A DNA stretch of 64,000 nucleotides, taken from the NCBI RefSeq assembly GCF_002117485.1, contig NZ_CP021030.1, positions 4,430,224 to 4,494,223 of the forward strand, read 5' to 3'. This stretch comes from Rhizobium sp. NXC14 (GTDB taxonomy: Bacteria > Pseudomonadota > Alphaproteobacteria > Rhizobiales > Rhizobiaceae). The position numbers and the translations under genes were made by a program. Numbering within the stretch: the first letter of the stretch is position 1; each line of letters begins with the position of its first letter. Under the pieces are notes generated by a model. That model ran no database searches. It was not told where the DNA came from and saw only the letters and a list, made by a program, of their open reading frames with translations. Shown here one piece after another: positions 48,251 through 57,653 of this stretch.

Positions 48251-50161
48251 TCACATCGGCAGCGAGCCGAAACCGCGCTTTCGCAGTGCCTCGGCGATCT
48301 CTTCCAGAATCGCCGGATCATCAATGGTCGCCGGCATTTTCCAGGGGATGCCGTCAGCGATCTTCTGCATGGTTCCTCGCAGGATTTTGCCGGAGCGCGT
48401 TTTCGGCAATCGGTTAACGGTGATGGCCGTTTTGAAGGCTGCGACCGGGCCGATCGACTGGCGAACCATCGCCATGACCTCTGATTCGATCGCCGCCGTT
48501 TCACGGGAAACATCCCGCTTCAGCACCAGAAAACCGCAGGGGATCTGACCCTTCAGCACGTCGGCGACACCAATGACCGCACATTCGGCGACGTCGGGAT
48601 GGCGCGCACAGACCTCCTCCATCGCTCCGGTCGAAAGCCGATGACCGGCGCAGTTGATGATGTCGTCGGTGCGCGACATGATGAAGAGATAACCGTCCTC
48701 GTCGACAAAACCGGCATCGGCGGTCTTGTAGTAGCCAGGAAATTCATCGAGGTAAGCCGACCGGAAGCGATCGTCGGCCTTCCAGAGGGTCGGCAGGCAA
48801 CCCGGCGGCAAGGGCAGCTTTATGACGATATTGCCGAGCGTTCCCGCCTCGATCGGCTGGCCGGCATCGTCGAGCACCGCGATGTCATAACCGGGCATCG
48901 GCAATGTCGGTGAGCCATGTTTGACGGGGAGGGCGCCAAGACCAAGCGGATTGGCGGCGATCGGCCAGCCGGTCTCCGTCTGCCACCAGTGATCGATAAC
49001 CGGCACGCCGAACATGCGCTCCGCCCATTTCAGCGTTTCAGGGTCAGCCCTCTCGCCAGCCAGAAACAGCGCCCGGAAATCCGGCATCGGATATTTGCGC
49101 AGCAGTTCGCCCTCACCATCCTCCCGCCGGATGGCGCGGAATGCGGTCGGCGCCGTGAAAAGCACACGCACCTTGTATTCCGAGACGATCCGCCAGAAGA
49201 CGCCGGCATCCGGGGTGCCGACCGGCTTTCCCTCATAGATCAGCGTGGTCACGCCGGCGATCAGCGGCGCATAGACGATATAGGAATGGCCGACGACCCA
49301 GCCGATATCGGACGCCGTCCAGAAGACCTCTCCCGGTTTCAGGCCGTAGATATTCCGCATCGACCAGTTGAGCGCGACCATATGGCCGCCATTGTCGCGC
49401 ACCACGCCCTTTGGTTGGCCTGTCGTGCCCGAGGTGTAGAGGATGTAGAGCGGATCGGTCGCCTTCACGGGAACACAGGCGACCTCGGCGCCGCGATGGG
49501 CCGCCACCGCCGCCTCAAAATCCTGGTCGCGGCCACCGGCGAGCTCTGCCGGAAGCTGCGGCCGCTGCAGCACCAGGCAGCGCTCCGGCTTCATCCGCGC
49601 AAGCTCGATGGCTTGATCGACCAGCGGCTTATAGGCGATGACGCGACCGGGCTCAAGGCCGCAGCTTGCGGTGATCACCAGCTTGGCGCCGCTGTCGTCG
49701 ATGCGCGCGGCAAGTTCGCTGGCGGCAAAGCCGCCGAAAACAACGGAATGAACCGCACCGATGCGAGCGCAGGCGAGCATGGAAAACACCGCCTCCGGCA
49801 CCATCGGCATATAAAGGATCACGCGGTCGCCTTTGCCGATGCCGATCTCGAGCAGTGTTGCTGCGATCGCCTTCACCTCACCAAGCGCCTCATCATAGGT
49901 GAAACGGCGCTTCTCGCCGGTCATGGCGCTGTCGAAGAGGATCGCCGTCTCGCCGCCGCGTCCGGCCGCGGCATGCCGATCCAGGCAATTGTAGCAAGTA
50001 TTGGTCTCAGCCTCTGAAAACCAGCGGCCATAGACGCCTTCATCGGGTGAAAAGATCCGCTCCGGAGGTTTGAACCAGCCGATATCGGCGGCGGCTTCGC
50101 GCCAGAAGCCTTCGGGATCCTTTTTCCAAGCCGCATAGACCTGATGATAGCCGTTTTGCAT
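48251..50161 (-). CDS. prpE: Propionate--CoA ligase-like acyl-CoA synthetase (PrpE family)
   Basis: This 636-aa AMP-forming synthetase is close to AcsA but shows PrpE features (start MQNGYHQVYAAWKKDPEGFW; short N-terminus). Motifs: YTSGTTGQPKG (about 248), IDHWWQTETGW (about 385), YYKTADAGFVDEDGYLFIMSRTDDIINCAGHR (about 510-540), [14 protein letters not shown] (about 590). Trp after TETG where AcsA has Gly is consistent with a different acyl pocket. Propionate as substrate is inferred from overall likeness. ATG 50161 has GGGGAGGAGC upstream. A parS-like sequence lies inside this gene at 48497. Confidence 0.87.
   Translation of the reverse strand: MQNGYHQVYAAWKKDPEGFWREAAADIGWFKPPERIFSPDEGVYGRWFSEAETNTCYNCLDRHAAAGRGGETAILFDSAMTGEKRRFTYDEALGEVKAIAATLLEIGIGKGDRVILYMPMVPEAVFSMLACARIGAVHSVVFGGFAASELAARIDDSGAKLVITASCGLEPGRVIAYKPLVDQAIELARMKPERCLVLQRPQLPAELAGGRDQDFEAAVAAHRGAEVACVPVKATDPLYILYTSGTTGQPKGVVRDNGGHMVALNWSMRNIYGLKPGEVFWTASDIGWVVGHSYIVYAPLIAGVTTLIYEGKPVGTPDAGVFWRIVSEYKVRVLFTAPTAFRAIRREDGEGELLRKYPMPDFRALFLAGERADPETLKWAERMFGVPVIDHWWQTETGWPIAANPLGLGALPVKHGSPTLPMPGYDIAVLDDAGQPIEAGTLGNIVIKLPLPPGCLPTLWKADDRFRSAYLDEFPGYYKTADAGFVDEDGYLFIMSRTDDIINCAGHRLSTGAMEEVCARHPDVAECAVIGVADVLKGQIPCGFLVLKRDVSRETAAIESEVMAMVRQSIGPVAAFKTAITVNRLPKTRSGKILRGTMQKIADGIPWKMPATIDDPAILEEIAEALRKRGFGSLPM
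48497..48512. promoter_or_regulatory. Degenerate parS-like palindrome inside prpE
   Basis: CGTTTCACGGGAAACA matches the parS consensus at 14 of 16 positions, with the central CACGTG broken to CACGGG. It encodes the same peptide V-S-R-E-T as the perfect site in rsmG, here with a CCC/CGT codon change. The broken centre makes strong ParB binding doubtful; it may be a decayed site or coincidence. Confidence 0.35.
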
Positions 50162-50242
50162 CTGCTCCTCCCCAGGACATGCAAGCCTCGATATCAATTT
50201 GGGCTGGGCCGAGGATGACGGAAAGCCCGACGAAAGCAGGTA

Positions 50243-50902
50243 TCAGCGCGCGCCGAAAATCGCCGATCCGACGCGCACACTGGTGGCGCCGAAAGCAATC
50301 GCCGTCTCGTAATCACCCGACATGCCCATGGAAAGTTTTTCAACGCTGCATTTGGCGGCGAGCTTTGCCAGCAGGGCGAAATGCGGCCCGGGATTTTCCT
50401 CAGCCGGCGGGATGCACATCAACCCCTCGATGGACAGGCCGAGTTGATCGCGGCAGAGGGCGACGAAATCAGGCGTATCCTGGGGAGGGATGCCGGCCTT
50501 CTGCGGTTCCAGCCCGGTATTGACCTGGACGTAGAGCCGCGGCGTCCGGCCCTGCCGCTTCATCTCCTCGGCGAGGGCGCGGGCGATCTTTTCGCGGTCC
50601 ACCGTCTCGATGACATCGAAGAGCGCCACCGCATCCGCCGCCTTATTCGATTGCAGCGGCCCGATCAGATGCAGTTCGATCTCAGGATACTCGGCCTTCA
50701 GATCGGGCCATTTGCCTAGGCTTTCCTGTACCCGGTTCTCGCCGAACACCCGCTGCCCGGCGTCGATAGCCGGACGGATCGCATGCGCCTCGAACGTCTT
50801 CGATACGGCGATGAGCTGAACGGAACCGGCCGGACGACCTGCCTGGCGTTCCGCCGCCGCGATCCGCGAGCGCACGTCGTTCAACCGCTCTTGAAGTTCC
50901 AT
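50243..50902 (-). CDS. YggS/PROSC family pyridoxal-phosphate homeostasis protein
   Basis: This 219-aa single-domain alanine-racemase-fold protein binds PLP through the Lys in LIAVSKTFEAHAIR (about residue 34). Other marks: FGENRVQE (about 62), EIELHLIGPLQSNKA (about 82), YVQVNTGLEPQKAGI, LSMGMSGDYETAIAFGATSVRVGSAIFG at the end. Relatives keep vitamin B6 and amino-acid pools balanced; no catalytic reaction is known. ATG 50902 follows GAGGCAGAACG. It is divergent from leuS and faces no operon partner. Confidence 0.93.
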   Translation of the reverse strand: MELQERLNDVRSRIAAAERQAGRPAGSVQLIAVSKTFEAHAIRPAIDAGQRVFGENRVQESLGKWPDLKAEYPEIELHLIGPLQSNKAADAVALFDVIETVDREKIARALAEEMKRQGRTPRLYVQVNTGLEPQKAGIPPQDTPDFVALCRDQLGLSIEGLMCIPPAEENPGPHFALLAKLAAKCSVEKLSMGMSGDYETAIAFGATSVRVGSAIFGAR

Positions 50903-51102
50903 CGTTCTGCCTCGACATATCAACGCGAAAGGAATTGGCATGAACTAGCCAGCCATTCCGTGCTTGCCAAGACCCGGACCGGCGAAATCGCTTCGGCGGC
51001 ATGAAGATCGGACGCTTGCAGCGCCCGCAAAACTTGACGCTATCGTGGTTTCATGGTGAAGGTCTCGGCCAACTCCCCTGATTTTCCGGAATTTTGAATA
51101 CC

Positions 51103-53733
51103 ATGGCCACCGAACGTTATAATCCGCGCGACGCCGAGCCCCGCTGGCAGCAGAAATGGAACGAAGACAAGGTCTTCGAGACCGACAATTCGGATCCGCG
51201 CGAAAAATATTATGTCCTCGAAATGTTTCCCTATCCCTCGGGGCGCATTCATATGGGCCATGTCCGCAATTACGCCATGGGCGACGTGGTTGCCCGTTAC
51301 AAGCGCGCCCGCGGTTATAACGTTCTGCATCCGATGGGCTGGGACGCCTTCGGCATGCCGGCGGAAAACGCCGCCATGGAGCGCGGTGTCCACCCCGCAT
51401 CCTGGACCTACCAGAACATCGCCTCGATGAAATCGCAGCTGAAGGCGATGGGGCTGTCGCTGGATTGGAGCCGCGAATTCGCCACCTGCGATGTCGACTA
51501 TTACCAGCACCAGCAGCACCTGTTCCTGGACTTCCTGGAAAAGGGTCTGGTCTACCGCAAGCAGTCGAAGGTAAACTGGGATCCGGTCGACAATACTGTT
51601 CTTGCCAACGAACAGGTGATCGACGGCCGCGGCTGGCGCTCCGGTGCTCTGGTCGAACAGCGCGAACTGACGCAATGGTTCTTCAAGATCACCGATTTCA
51701 GCCAGGACCTGCTGGACGCGCTGGATACGCTCGACCAGTGGCCGGAAAAAGTGCGCCTGATGCAAAAGAACTGGATCGGCCGTTCCGAGGGCCTGACGGT
51801 CCGCTGGGAGATCGTGCCGGAGACAGCGCCTGCCGGCGAGACCGAAATCACGGTCTATACGACACGTCCAGACACGTTGTTCGGCGCCTCCTTCCTGGCG
51901 ATCTCAGCCGATCATCCGCTGGCCAAGGATGCGGCCGCGAAGAACGTTGAGATCGAAGCCTTCTGTGAGGAGTGCCGCCGCGCCGGCACCTCACTTGCCG
52001 CGCTCGAGACCGCCGAAAAGAAGGGCATGGATACCGGCATCCGCGTCAGGCATCCGCTCGATCCCTCCTGGGAACTGCCTGTCTACATCGCCAATTTCGT
52101 TTTGATGGATTACGGCACGGGTGCGATCTTCGGCTGTCCGTCGGGGGACCAGCGCGACCTCGACTTTGCCCGGAAATATGGCTTGCCGGTTGTGCCGGTC
52201 GTCATGCCGAGGGATGGTGACGCCGCAAGCTTTTCCGTCGGCGACACCGCCTATGACGGCGACGGAGTGATGATCAATTCGCGTTTCCTCGACGGCAAGA
52301 CGACGGAGGAAGCCTTCAATATCGTTGCCGACCGGCTGTCGGCGGCTTCCCTCGGCAATGCGCCGCAGGGCGAGCGGAAGATCAATTTTCGCCTGCGCGA
52401 CTGGGGCATTTCGCGCCAGCGCTATTGGGGCTGCCCGATCCCGGTCATCCATTGCGACGCCTGCGGCGTTGTGGCGGTGCCGAAGAAGGACCTGCCGGTC
52501 AAGCTGCCAGAGGATGTAACCTTCGACCAGCCCGGCAATCCGCTCGATCGTCATCCGACCTGGCGGCATGTGGCCTGCCCGAACTGCGGCAAGGACGCAC
52601 GCCGCGAGACGGATACGATGGACACCTTCGTCGATTCAAGCTGGTATTTCACCCGCTTTACCGCGCCTTGGGAAGCCAAGCCGACCGATCCTGAGGCGGC
52701 TAATCGCTGGCTGCCGGTCGATCAATATATCGGCGGCATCGAGCACGCGATCTTGCATCTGCTTTATTCCCGTTTTTTCACCCGCGCCATGCGCGAGACC
52801 GGCCATGTCGCGGCCACCGAACCCTTCAAGGGTCTTTTTACCCAGGGCATGGTGGTCCATGAAACCTACAGCCGCGGTTCCGGCGCCGGCCGCGAGTGGC
52901 TGGCTCCCGCCGATATCCGCATCGAAGAGATCGACGGTAAACGCCGTGCCTTCTTGCTGGCGTCAGATGAAGAAATCGCCATCGGCTCGATCGAGAAGAT
53001 GTCGAAATCAAAGAAGAACGTTGTCGATCCCGACGATATTATCGCCTCCTATGGCGCCGATACCGCGCGTTTCTTCGTTCTCTCCGACTCCCCGCCGGAG
53101 CGTGACGTCATCTGGTCGGAAGCCGGCGTCGAAGGTGCCCATCGTTTCACTCAGCGCCTATGGCGGCTGATTTCCGAAGCGGCGGGCGGCCTGTCGACCG
53201 TTGCCCCCGCACCGGCAAGCGAAGGGGAGGCTCTGGGAATCTCGCAGGCGGCGCACAAGACGCTGAAGGCCGTTCAGAACGACTACGACAAGCTGTGGTT
53301 CAACAAGGCCGTAGCCCGCATCTACGAGCTCGTCAATGCCCTCGCCGCGCCGCTGACGAGGGTTGCGGCGGGTGAAGGCGACATCGCCTATCGTGCCGCC
53401 GTGCGTGACGCTGCCGAGATCCTGATCCAGCTCGTCGCACCGATGACACCACATCTTGCCGAGGAGTGCTGGGCTACGCTCGGCAATGCCGGGCTGCTCG
53501 CCCGCACGCACTGGCCGCGTTACGTGGAAGCGCTGGTCATGGAGAATGACGTCGTTCTGCCCGTGCAGGTCAACGGCAAGAAGCGCGCCGAATTGACAAT
53601 TTCTCGCGATGCAGATCAGAATGCCGTCACCAACGCCGTGCTGGAACTGGATGCGGTGAAGAACGTGCTGAACGGTCAGGCGCCGAAGAAGATCATCGTG
53701 GTTCCCCAAAGGATTGTGAACATTGTCGTCTGA
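51103..53733 (+). CDS. leuS: Leucyl-tRNA synthetase
   Basis: LeuS charges tRNA-Leu. The 876-aa protein begins [22 protein letters not shown] at ATG 51103; the frame starts three codons earlier at 51094. Class I motifs: HIGH as [13 protein letters not shown] (about residue 46-58) and KMSKS as [12 protein letters not shown] (about 633). The CP1 editing domain has TTRPDTLFG (about 252-260) and the zinc-like Cys pairs CDACG and CPNCG (about 450-490). The C-terminal anticodon domain is complete. lptE overlaps its 3' end by 11 nt and holA follows, so the three form one operon. Confidence 0.97.
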   Translation: MATERYNPRDAEPRWQQKWNEDKVFETDNSDPREKYYVLEMFPYPSGRIHMGHVRNYAMGDVVARYKRARGYNVLHPMGWDAFGMPAENAAMERGVHPASWTYQNIASMKSQLKAMGLSLDWSREFATCDVDYYQHQQHLFLDFLEKGLVYRKQSKVNWDPVDNTVLANEQVIDGRGWRSGALVEQRELTQWFFKITDFSQDLLDALDTLDQWPEKVRLMQKNWIGRSEGLTVRWEIVPETAPAGETEITVYTTRPDTLFGASFLAISADHPLAKDAAAKNVEIEAFCEECRRAGTSLAALETAEKKGMDTGIRVRHPLDPSWELPVYIANFVLMDYGTGAIFGCPSGDQRDLDFARKYGLPVVPVVMPRDGDAASFSVGDTAYDGDGVMINSRFLDGKTTEEAFNIVADRLSAASLGNAPQGERKINFRLRDWGISRQRYWGCPIPVIHCDACGVVAVPKKDLPVKLPEDVTFDQPGNPLDRHPTWRHVACPNCGKDARRETDTMDTFVDSSWYFTRFTAPWEAKPTDPEAANRWLPVDQYIGGIEHAILHLLYSRFFTRAMRETGHVAATEPFKGLFTQGMVVHETYSRGSGAGREWLAPADIRIEEIDGKRRAFLLASDEEIAIGSIEKMSKSKKNVVDPDDIIASYGADTARFFVLSDSPPERDVIWSEAGVEGAHRFTQRLWRLISEAAGGLSTVAPAPASEGEALGISQAAHKTLKAVQNDYDKLWFNKAVARIYELVNALAAPLTRVAAGEGDIAYRAAVRDAAEILIQLVAPMTPHLAEECWATLGNAGLLARTHWPRYVEALVMENDVVLPVQVNGKKRAELTISRDADQNAVTNAVLELDAVKNVLNGQAPKKIIVVPQRIVNIVV

Positions 53734-54232
53734 TATCATCCGCAATGCCGGCATCGCCATGATCCTTGCCGCCTCGGCATTTCTTTCGGCCTGCCAGGTT
53801 CGGCCGCTTTATTCCGAGAGTTCCGGCGTCGTCGAAAAGTTGTCCTCGGTCGGCTTTTCCGATGCATCAGGCCGCGTCGAACAGCAGGTGCGCAATCGCC
53901 TGATCTTCTTGGCATCGCGCGGCGCCGGCGAAGCGACAAATCCACAATATCACGTCCAAATGCGCGCTACTTCGAGCGTCGCCGATACGCTGCTGCGTCA
54001 ATCCGGCGATACATCGCGCGCCGGTCGTGTCACCGTCACCGTTACCTATACGCTGAGTGCTATTGCCGACGGACACGTGATCAAGGCCGGTAGCCGCCAA
54101 GCGACTGCCCTGGTGGATTTCTCCGAGCAGGAGTTTGCCAAGCAAAGGGCGATCCGCGATGCCGAGAACCGCGCGGCGGATCAGGCGGCAGAATTCGTAG
54201 GAGCCGATCTCGCCGCTGCCCTCAGCCGCTGA
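53723..54232 (+). CDS. lptE: LPS assembly lipoprotein LptE
   Basis: LptE plugs the outer-membrane barrel LptD during LPS insertion. The 169-aa protein begins at TTG 53723, overlapping leuS by 11 nt, with AAAGGA about 12 nt upstream. The lipoprotein signal is [15 protein letters not shown] (lipobox LSAC, about residue 24). QVRPLYSE following the Cys is the usual alphaproteobacterial LptE start. The family is weakly conserved, but the leuS-lptE-holA order is diagnostic across proteobacteria. Confidence 0.92.
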   Translation: MSSDIIRNAGIAMILAASAFLSACQVRPLYSESSGVVEKLSSVGFSDASGRVEQQVRNRLIFLASRGAGEATNPQYHVQMRATSSVADTLLRQSGDTSRAGRVTVTVTYTLSAIADGHVIKAGSRQATALVDFSEQEFAKQRAIRDAENRAADQAAEFVGADLAAALSR

Positions 54233-54243
54233 GGGCCGGGGAG

Positions 54244-55284
54244 GTGGCCGAAATCAAGTCCCATGAATTCGAGACTTTCCTGCAGAAATCGGCGGGGAAC
54301 TACCGGATTTTCGTCATTTACGGGCCGGATCGCGGCCTGGTTTCCGAACGGGCCGGCCAGATCGCCGGCAAGACCGGCGTCGCGCTCGACGATCCTTTCT
54401 CCCTAACCAAACTCGATATCGGGGATCTGCAGAAGGATCCCGGACGCTTGGTTGACGAGGCTCAGTCTATCGGCTTGTTCGGCGGCGAGAAACTCATCTG
54501 GCTCCGCGGTGCAGCCAACGAAAAATACCTCGTCGATTCCCTGGCGGTGCTGGCCGAAAAACCGCTCGAAGCCACCTACCTGATCATCGAGGCCGGCGAT
54601 CTGAAAAAAGGATCCCTGCTTCGCAAGACCGCGGAAGCCGCACGATCCGTCACGACGATCCCCTCCTACGCCGACGACAGTCGCGCTCTGAACGGCTTGA
54701 TCGATGCTGAACTCGGCGCGCAGAAGCTTGGCATTACCCCGGCGGCCCGTCAGGCGCTGATCTCACTGATCGGCGGTGATCGCATCGCTTCCCGTAACGA
54801 AGTGCGCAAGCTCGCCCTTTATTGCAGCGGACTCAATACGGTTGAGGAACATCACGTTGCCGAAATAATTGGCGACGCCAGCGCGATCTCCGTCGATGAC
54901 GCCGTCGATGCCATCCTCAGCGGTGACCTCAACGGTTTCCTGCATGCCATGCAAAAGATCAGCAGTTCAAAAACAGCTATATTTCTGGTGCTGCAGGCCT
55001 GCCTGAAGCAATTCCAGCTTCTGGACATGATGCGCGCTGAAATGGAAGAAAAAGGGGTGCAGGCGCCTCAGGTCATGCAGACGATGGGTCGGCATCTGCA
55101 TTTTCGCCGCAAGCCGATCATCGAGCAGGCGCTCCGCCACTGGTCGGCGGACAGCATCGCGCGTGAATCCAATCGCCTGCAGGCAGCGATCCTCCAGAGC
55201 CGGCGACGGCAGGTGCTGGAAGACAGCGTTGCGATGCAAACACTTCTCTCCACCACTCTACAATCCGGCCGCAAATCCGGCTGA
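54244..55284 (+). CDS. holA: DNA polymerase III subunit delta
   Basis: HolA is the clamp-loader wrench that opens the beta clamp. The 346-aa protein has a degenerate AAA+ N-terminal domain (FVIYGPDRGLVSERAGQIA near residue 20, no functional Walker A), a middle region with GGEKLIWLRGA, and the helical collar domain (about 215-340). The GTG at 54244 is preceded by GGGCCGGGGAG. It lies 11 nt after lptE and ends immediately before the converging parB stop, with no gap, so the two stops abut. Confidence 0.95.
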   Translation: MAEIKSHEFETFLQKSAGNYRIFVIYGPDRGLVSERAGQIAGKTGVALDDPFSLTKLDIGDLQKDPGRLVDEAQSIGLFGGEKLIWLRGAANEKYLVDSLAVLAEKPLEATYLIIEAGDLKKGSLLRKTAEAARSVTTIPSYADDSRALNGLIDAELGAQKLGITPAARQALISLIGGDRIASRNEVRKLALYCSGLNTVEEHHVAEIIGDASAISVDDAVDAILSGDLNGFLHAMQKISSSKTAIFLVLQACLKQFQLLDMMRAEMEEKGVQAPQVMQTMGRHLHFRRKPIIEQALRHWSADSIARESNRLQAAILQSRRRQVLEDSVAMQTLLSTTLQSGRKSG

Positions 55285-56166
55285 TTATCGCCTTTCCAGC
55301 AGGCGACAGATTTCCTCGAGCTGTTCCAGCGACTTATACGATATCTTGATCTGGCCGCCGCCGTTCTTGTGATTGATTGTAACATCAAGACCGAGGGCAT
55401 CGGAAAGCGTGCGCTCCAGCGCCAGCGTATCGGAATCCTTCTGATCGCGACGCAAGGCCGGCTGCTGCGGCTCCGATTGCGCCTTGATATTGTTCTGCGC
55501 CAACTTCTCGGCATCACGCACCGACATGCCCTTGGCGACGATGGTGCGGGCAAGGCTTGTCGGATCGGGCGTCGAAACAAGTGCGCGTGCATGGCCGGCG
55601 GAAAGAGTGCCGGCGGCAAGAAGATCGCGAACCGGATCGGGCAATTTCAGCAAACGCAGCGAGTTGGCGACATGACTGCGGCTTTTACCGATGATCTCGC
55701 CAAGATCATTTTGCGTGTAGCCATATTCGGCGATCAGCTGCTCATAGCCTAACGCCTCTTCGAGAGGATTGAGATCTGCTCGCTGCACGTTTTCGACGAT
55801 CGCAATCTCAAGCGCGGTCTTGTCGTCAACGTCACGAATAATGACCGGGATTTCAATCAGGCCAGCGAGTTGCGCCGCCCGCCAGCGCCGCTCCCCGGCG
55901 ATGATTTCATATCTGTCTTGTGACATCGTCCGCACCACGATCGGCTGAACGATACCGTGCTGACGGATGGAACTCGCAAGATCGTGCAGTTCGGTGTCAT
56001 CGAAGAAACGGCGCGGATTGCGCGGGTTACGGCTGACGAATTCGATCGGAATCATCCGGTCGGCGCTGACAGTGCGTTCAGCTTCAACCGGAACAGGCTG
56101 ATCCATTTCACCAATCAATGCTGCAAGGCCGCGACCCAGTCGTCTTTTCGATACATCGTCATTCAT
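55285..56166 (-). CDS. parB: Chromosome partitioning protein ParB
   Basis: ParB is the CTP-dependent clamp that loads at parS and spreads to organise the origin region. The 293-aa protein opens with the ParA-stimulating segment KRRLGRGLAALIGE (about 6-20). The CTPase/ParB motif GERRWRAAQLAG lies at about residue 92, IVENVQRADLNPLEEA at about 125, the helix-turn-helix at about 145-175 (YTQNDLGEIIGKSRSHVANSLRLLKLP), and the C-terminal dimer domain ends at 293. It lies 32 nt downstream of parA. A perfect parS is 1.4 kb to the right, inside rsmG. Confidence 0.97.
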   Translation of the reverse strand: MNDDVSKRRLGRGLAALIGEMDQPVPVEAERTVSADRMIPIEFVSRNPRNPRRFFDDTELHDLASSIRQHGIVQPIVVRTMSQDRYEIIAGERRWRAAQLAGLIEIPVIIRDVDDKTALEIAIVENVQRADLNPLEEALGYEQLIAEYGYTQNDLGEIIGKSRSHVANSLRLLKLPDPVRDLLAAGTLSAGHARALVSTPDPTSLARTIVAKGMSVRDAEKLAQNNIKAQSEPQQPALRRDQKDSDTLALERTLSDALGLDVTINHKNGGGQIKISYKSLEQLEEICRLLERR

Positions 56167-56198
56167 AATCTACACTCACCTACACCCCGGAAATGATC

Positions 56199-56993
56199 TT
56201 ACGCGGCCAATCTCTGCCGCTCACGCTGAATGACCTCGGAGGCCAGTTGCAGATAGGCCTGGCTACCCGCGCATTTCAGATCATAGAGAATAGCGGGCTT
56301 GCCGTAGGACGGCGCCTCGGACACCCGGACGTTTCGGGGGATCAACGTATGATAAACCTTTTCCCCGAGATGCGTCCGCACATCATTCACCACCTGCTGG
56401 GCCAAATTGTTGCGCGCATCGAACATCGTCAGGACGATGCCCTGGATATCCAGCCGCGGATTTACTGTCCGACGAACCTGGCTGACGGTTTCGAGCAACT
56501 GGCTCAACCCCTCTAACGCGAAGAATTCGCATTGCAGCGGCACCAGCACCGAATGGGCGGCAGCCATGGCATTCATCGTCAGCAGATTGAAAGAGGGCGG
56601 GCAATCGAGAAGAATGTAGGAGAATGCCATAGCCTCGGGAGAGGACAGGGCCTTCCGCAATTTAAAAACCCGATCGCTCTGCTGCGAGATTTCCATCTCG
56701 ATACCGAGCAGATCCATGGTCGAAGGAACGATGAAGAGGTTGGGAACGGCTGTTTCCAGCGTCACGTCGCTGATCCCGCGCTCACCGACCATCAGATCGT
56801 AGGAGGAGAGCTTTCGATCGCGGCGGTCGATACCGAGGCCGGTGCTGGCATTGCCCTGAGGATCCAGATCGACGATCAGAACCCGCTCGCCAATAGCGGC
56901 CAGCGCCGTTGCCAGATTGATTGCCGTGGTCGTCTTGCCAACGCCACCTTTCTGATTTGCGATGGTTATTATCCGATGTCGTTCGCCAGCCAT
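56199..56993 (-). CDS. parA: Chromosome partitioning ATPase ParA
   Basis: ParA is the DNA-binding Walker ATPase that moves ParB-parS complexes. The 264-aa protein has the deviant Walker A KGGVGKTTTAINLATALA (about residues 15-32), DLDPQGNASTGLG (switch, about 43), and ILLDCPPSFNLLT (Walker B, about 128). No N-terminal helix-turn-helix is present, so it is the chromosomal (type Ib/Soj-like) form. It is 19 nt downstream of rsmG and upstream of parB; the rsmG-parA-parB order next to mnmG is classic. Confidence 0.97.
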   Translation of the reverse strand: MAGERHRIITIANQKGGVGKTTTAINLATALAAIGERVLIVDLDPQGNASTGLGIDRRDRKLSSYDLMVGERGISDVTLETAVPNLFIVPSTMDLLGIEMEISQQSDRVFKLRKALSSPEAMAFSYILLDCPPSFNLLTMNAMAAAHSVLVPLQCEFFALEGLSQLLETVSQVRRTVNPRLDIQGIVLTMFDARNNLAQQVVNDVRTHLGEKVYHTLIPRNVRVSEAPSYGKPAILYDLKCAGSQAYLQLASEVIQRERQRLAA

Positions 56994-57012
56994 TGCTGCA
57001 ATATCCGATCTG

Positions 57013-57630
57013 TTAAACCAAGCGCCGGAGATTCGATATTTCCAAAATCACAGATTCTTGCTCAACGGCGCTCTTGTGTTCTACCAGATCGAATTGCCAC
57101 CGGCCACGGGCTTCGGCTATTTCCCTCAGGTAATCCCGGCCTTTGTGAAAAAAGCTCCGACAATTTTCTTTGTCGAGCATCCAAGGGGCCGAATAGCCGA
57201 TCAGCCCATCAAGATCGGCAAGAGCTCGCGCCGAAATCGCGTCGCAATCGCCGATCTCGCTATAAGCGTCTTCGATTCGACTGGCGTGAACGCTCCCTCG
57301 GGCATCTGTTTCCCGCAGGGCCGTTCGCAAAAACGCAGCCTTCTTATGATTGCTCTCGACAAGATGTACCCATCCCGCTTGCAGTTCTGCCAGAAAGATG
57401 GCGGTGATAACGCCGGGAAAGCCGCCACCACTGCCGAGGTCGACCCAAGTGACGGGCTGCGGGTAGATCTGAAAGATCTGACTGCTGTCGGCAATATGGC
57501 GGCGCCACAGCGCATCGAGTGTTGATGGCGCCACCAGATTGATCGCTTTTGCCCATTTCTGAAATAGCGTCGCGAAATGTTGAAGTCGTTCCTGTGTTTC
57601 ACGTGAAACACGCAAACCGTTCAGTTCCAT
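57013..57630 (-). CDS. rsmG: 16S rRNA (guanine527-N7)-methyltransferase RsmG
   Basis: RsmG (GidB) methylates G527 of 16S rRNA; loss gives low-level streptomycin resistance. The 205-aa protein has the Rossmann SAM site [23 protein letters not shown] (about residue 63-85) and [18 protein letters not shown] (about 90). [16 protein letters not shown] is family-typical. ATG 57630 gives [16 protein letters not shown]; a TTG at 57645 is in frame. Codons for V-S-R-E-T form a perfect parS palindrome, so this gene's 5' end is both coding and centromere. Confidence 0.95.
   Translation of the reverse strand: MELNGLRVSRETQERLQHFATLFQKWAKAINLVAPSTLDALWRRHIADSSQIFQIYPQPVTWVDLGSGGGFPGVITAIFLAELQAGWVHLVESNHKKAAFLRTALRETDARGSVHASRIEDAYSEIGDCDAISARALADLDGLIGYSAPWMLDKENCRSFFHKGRDYLREIAEARGRWQFDLVEHKSAVEQESVILEISNLRRLV
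57595..57610. promoter_or_regulatory. Perfect parS centromere site inside rsmG
   Basis: TGTTTCACGTGAAACA is an exact 16/16 match to the canonical bacterial parS palindrome. It lies in the 5' part of rsmG, 600 bp upstream of parA. Nucleation of ParB at this motif is established in many bacteria; here it is inferred from identity and the adjoining parAB. Confidence 0.95.
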
Positions 57631-57653
57631 TCTCAGGACTTTCAAATCTTGGG

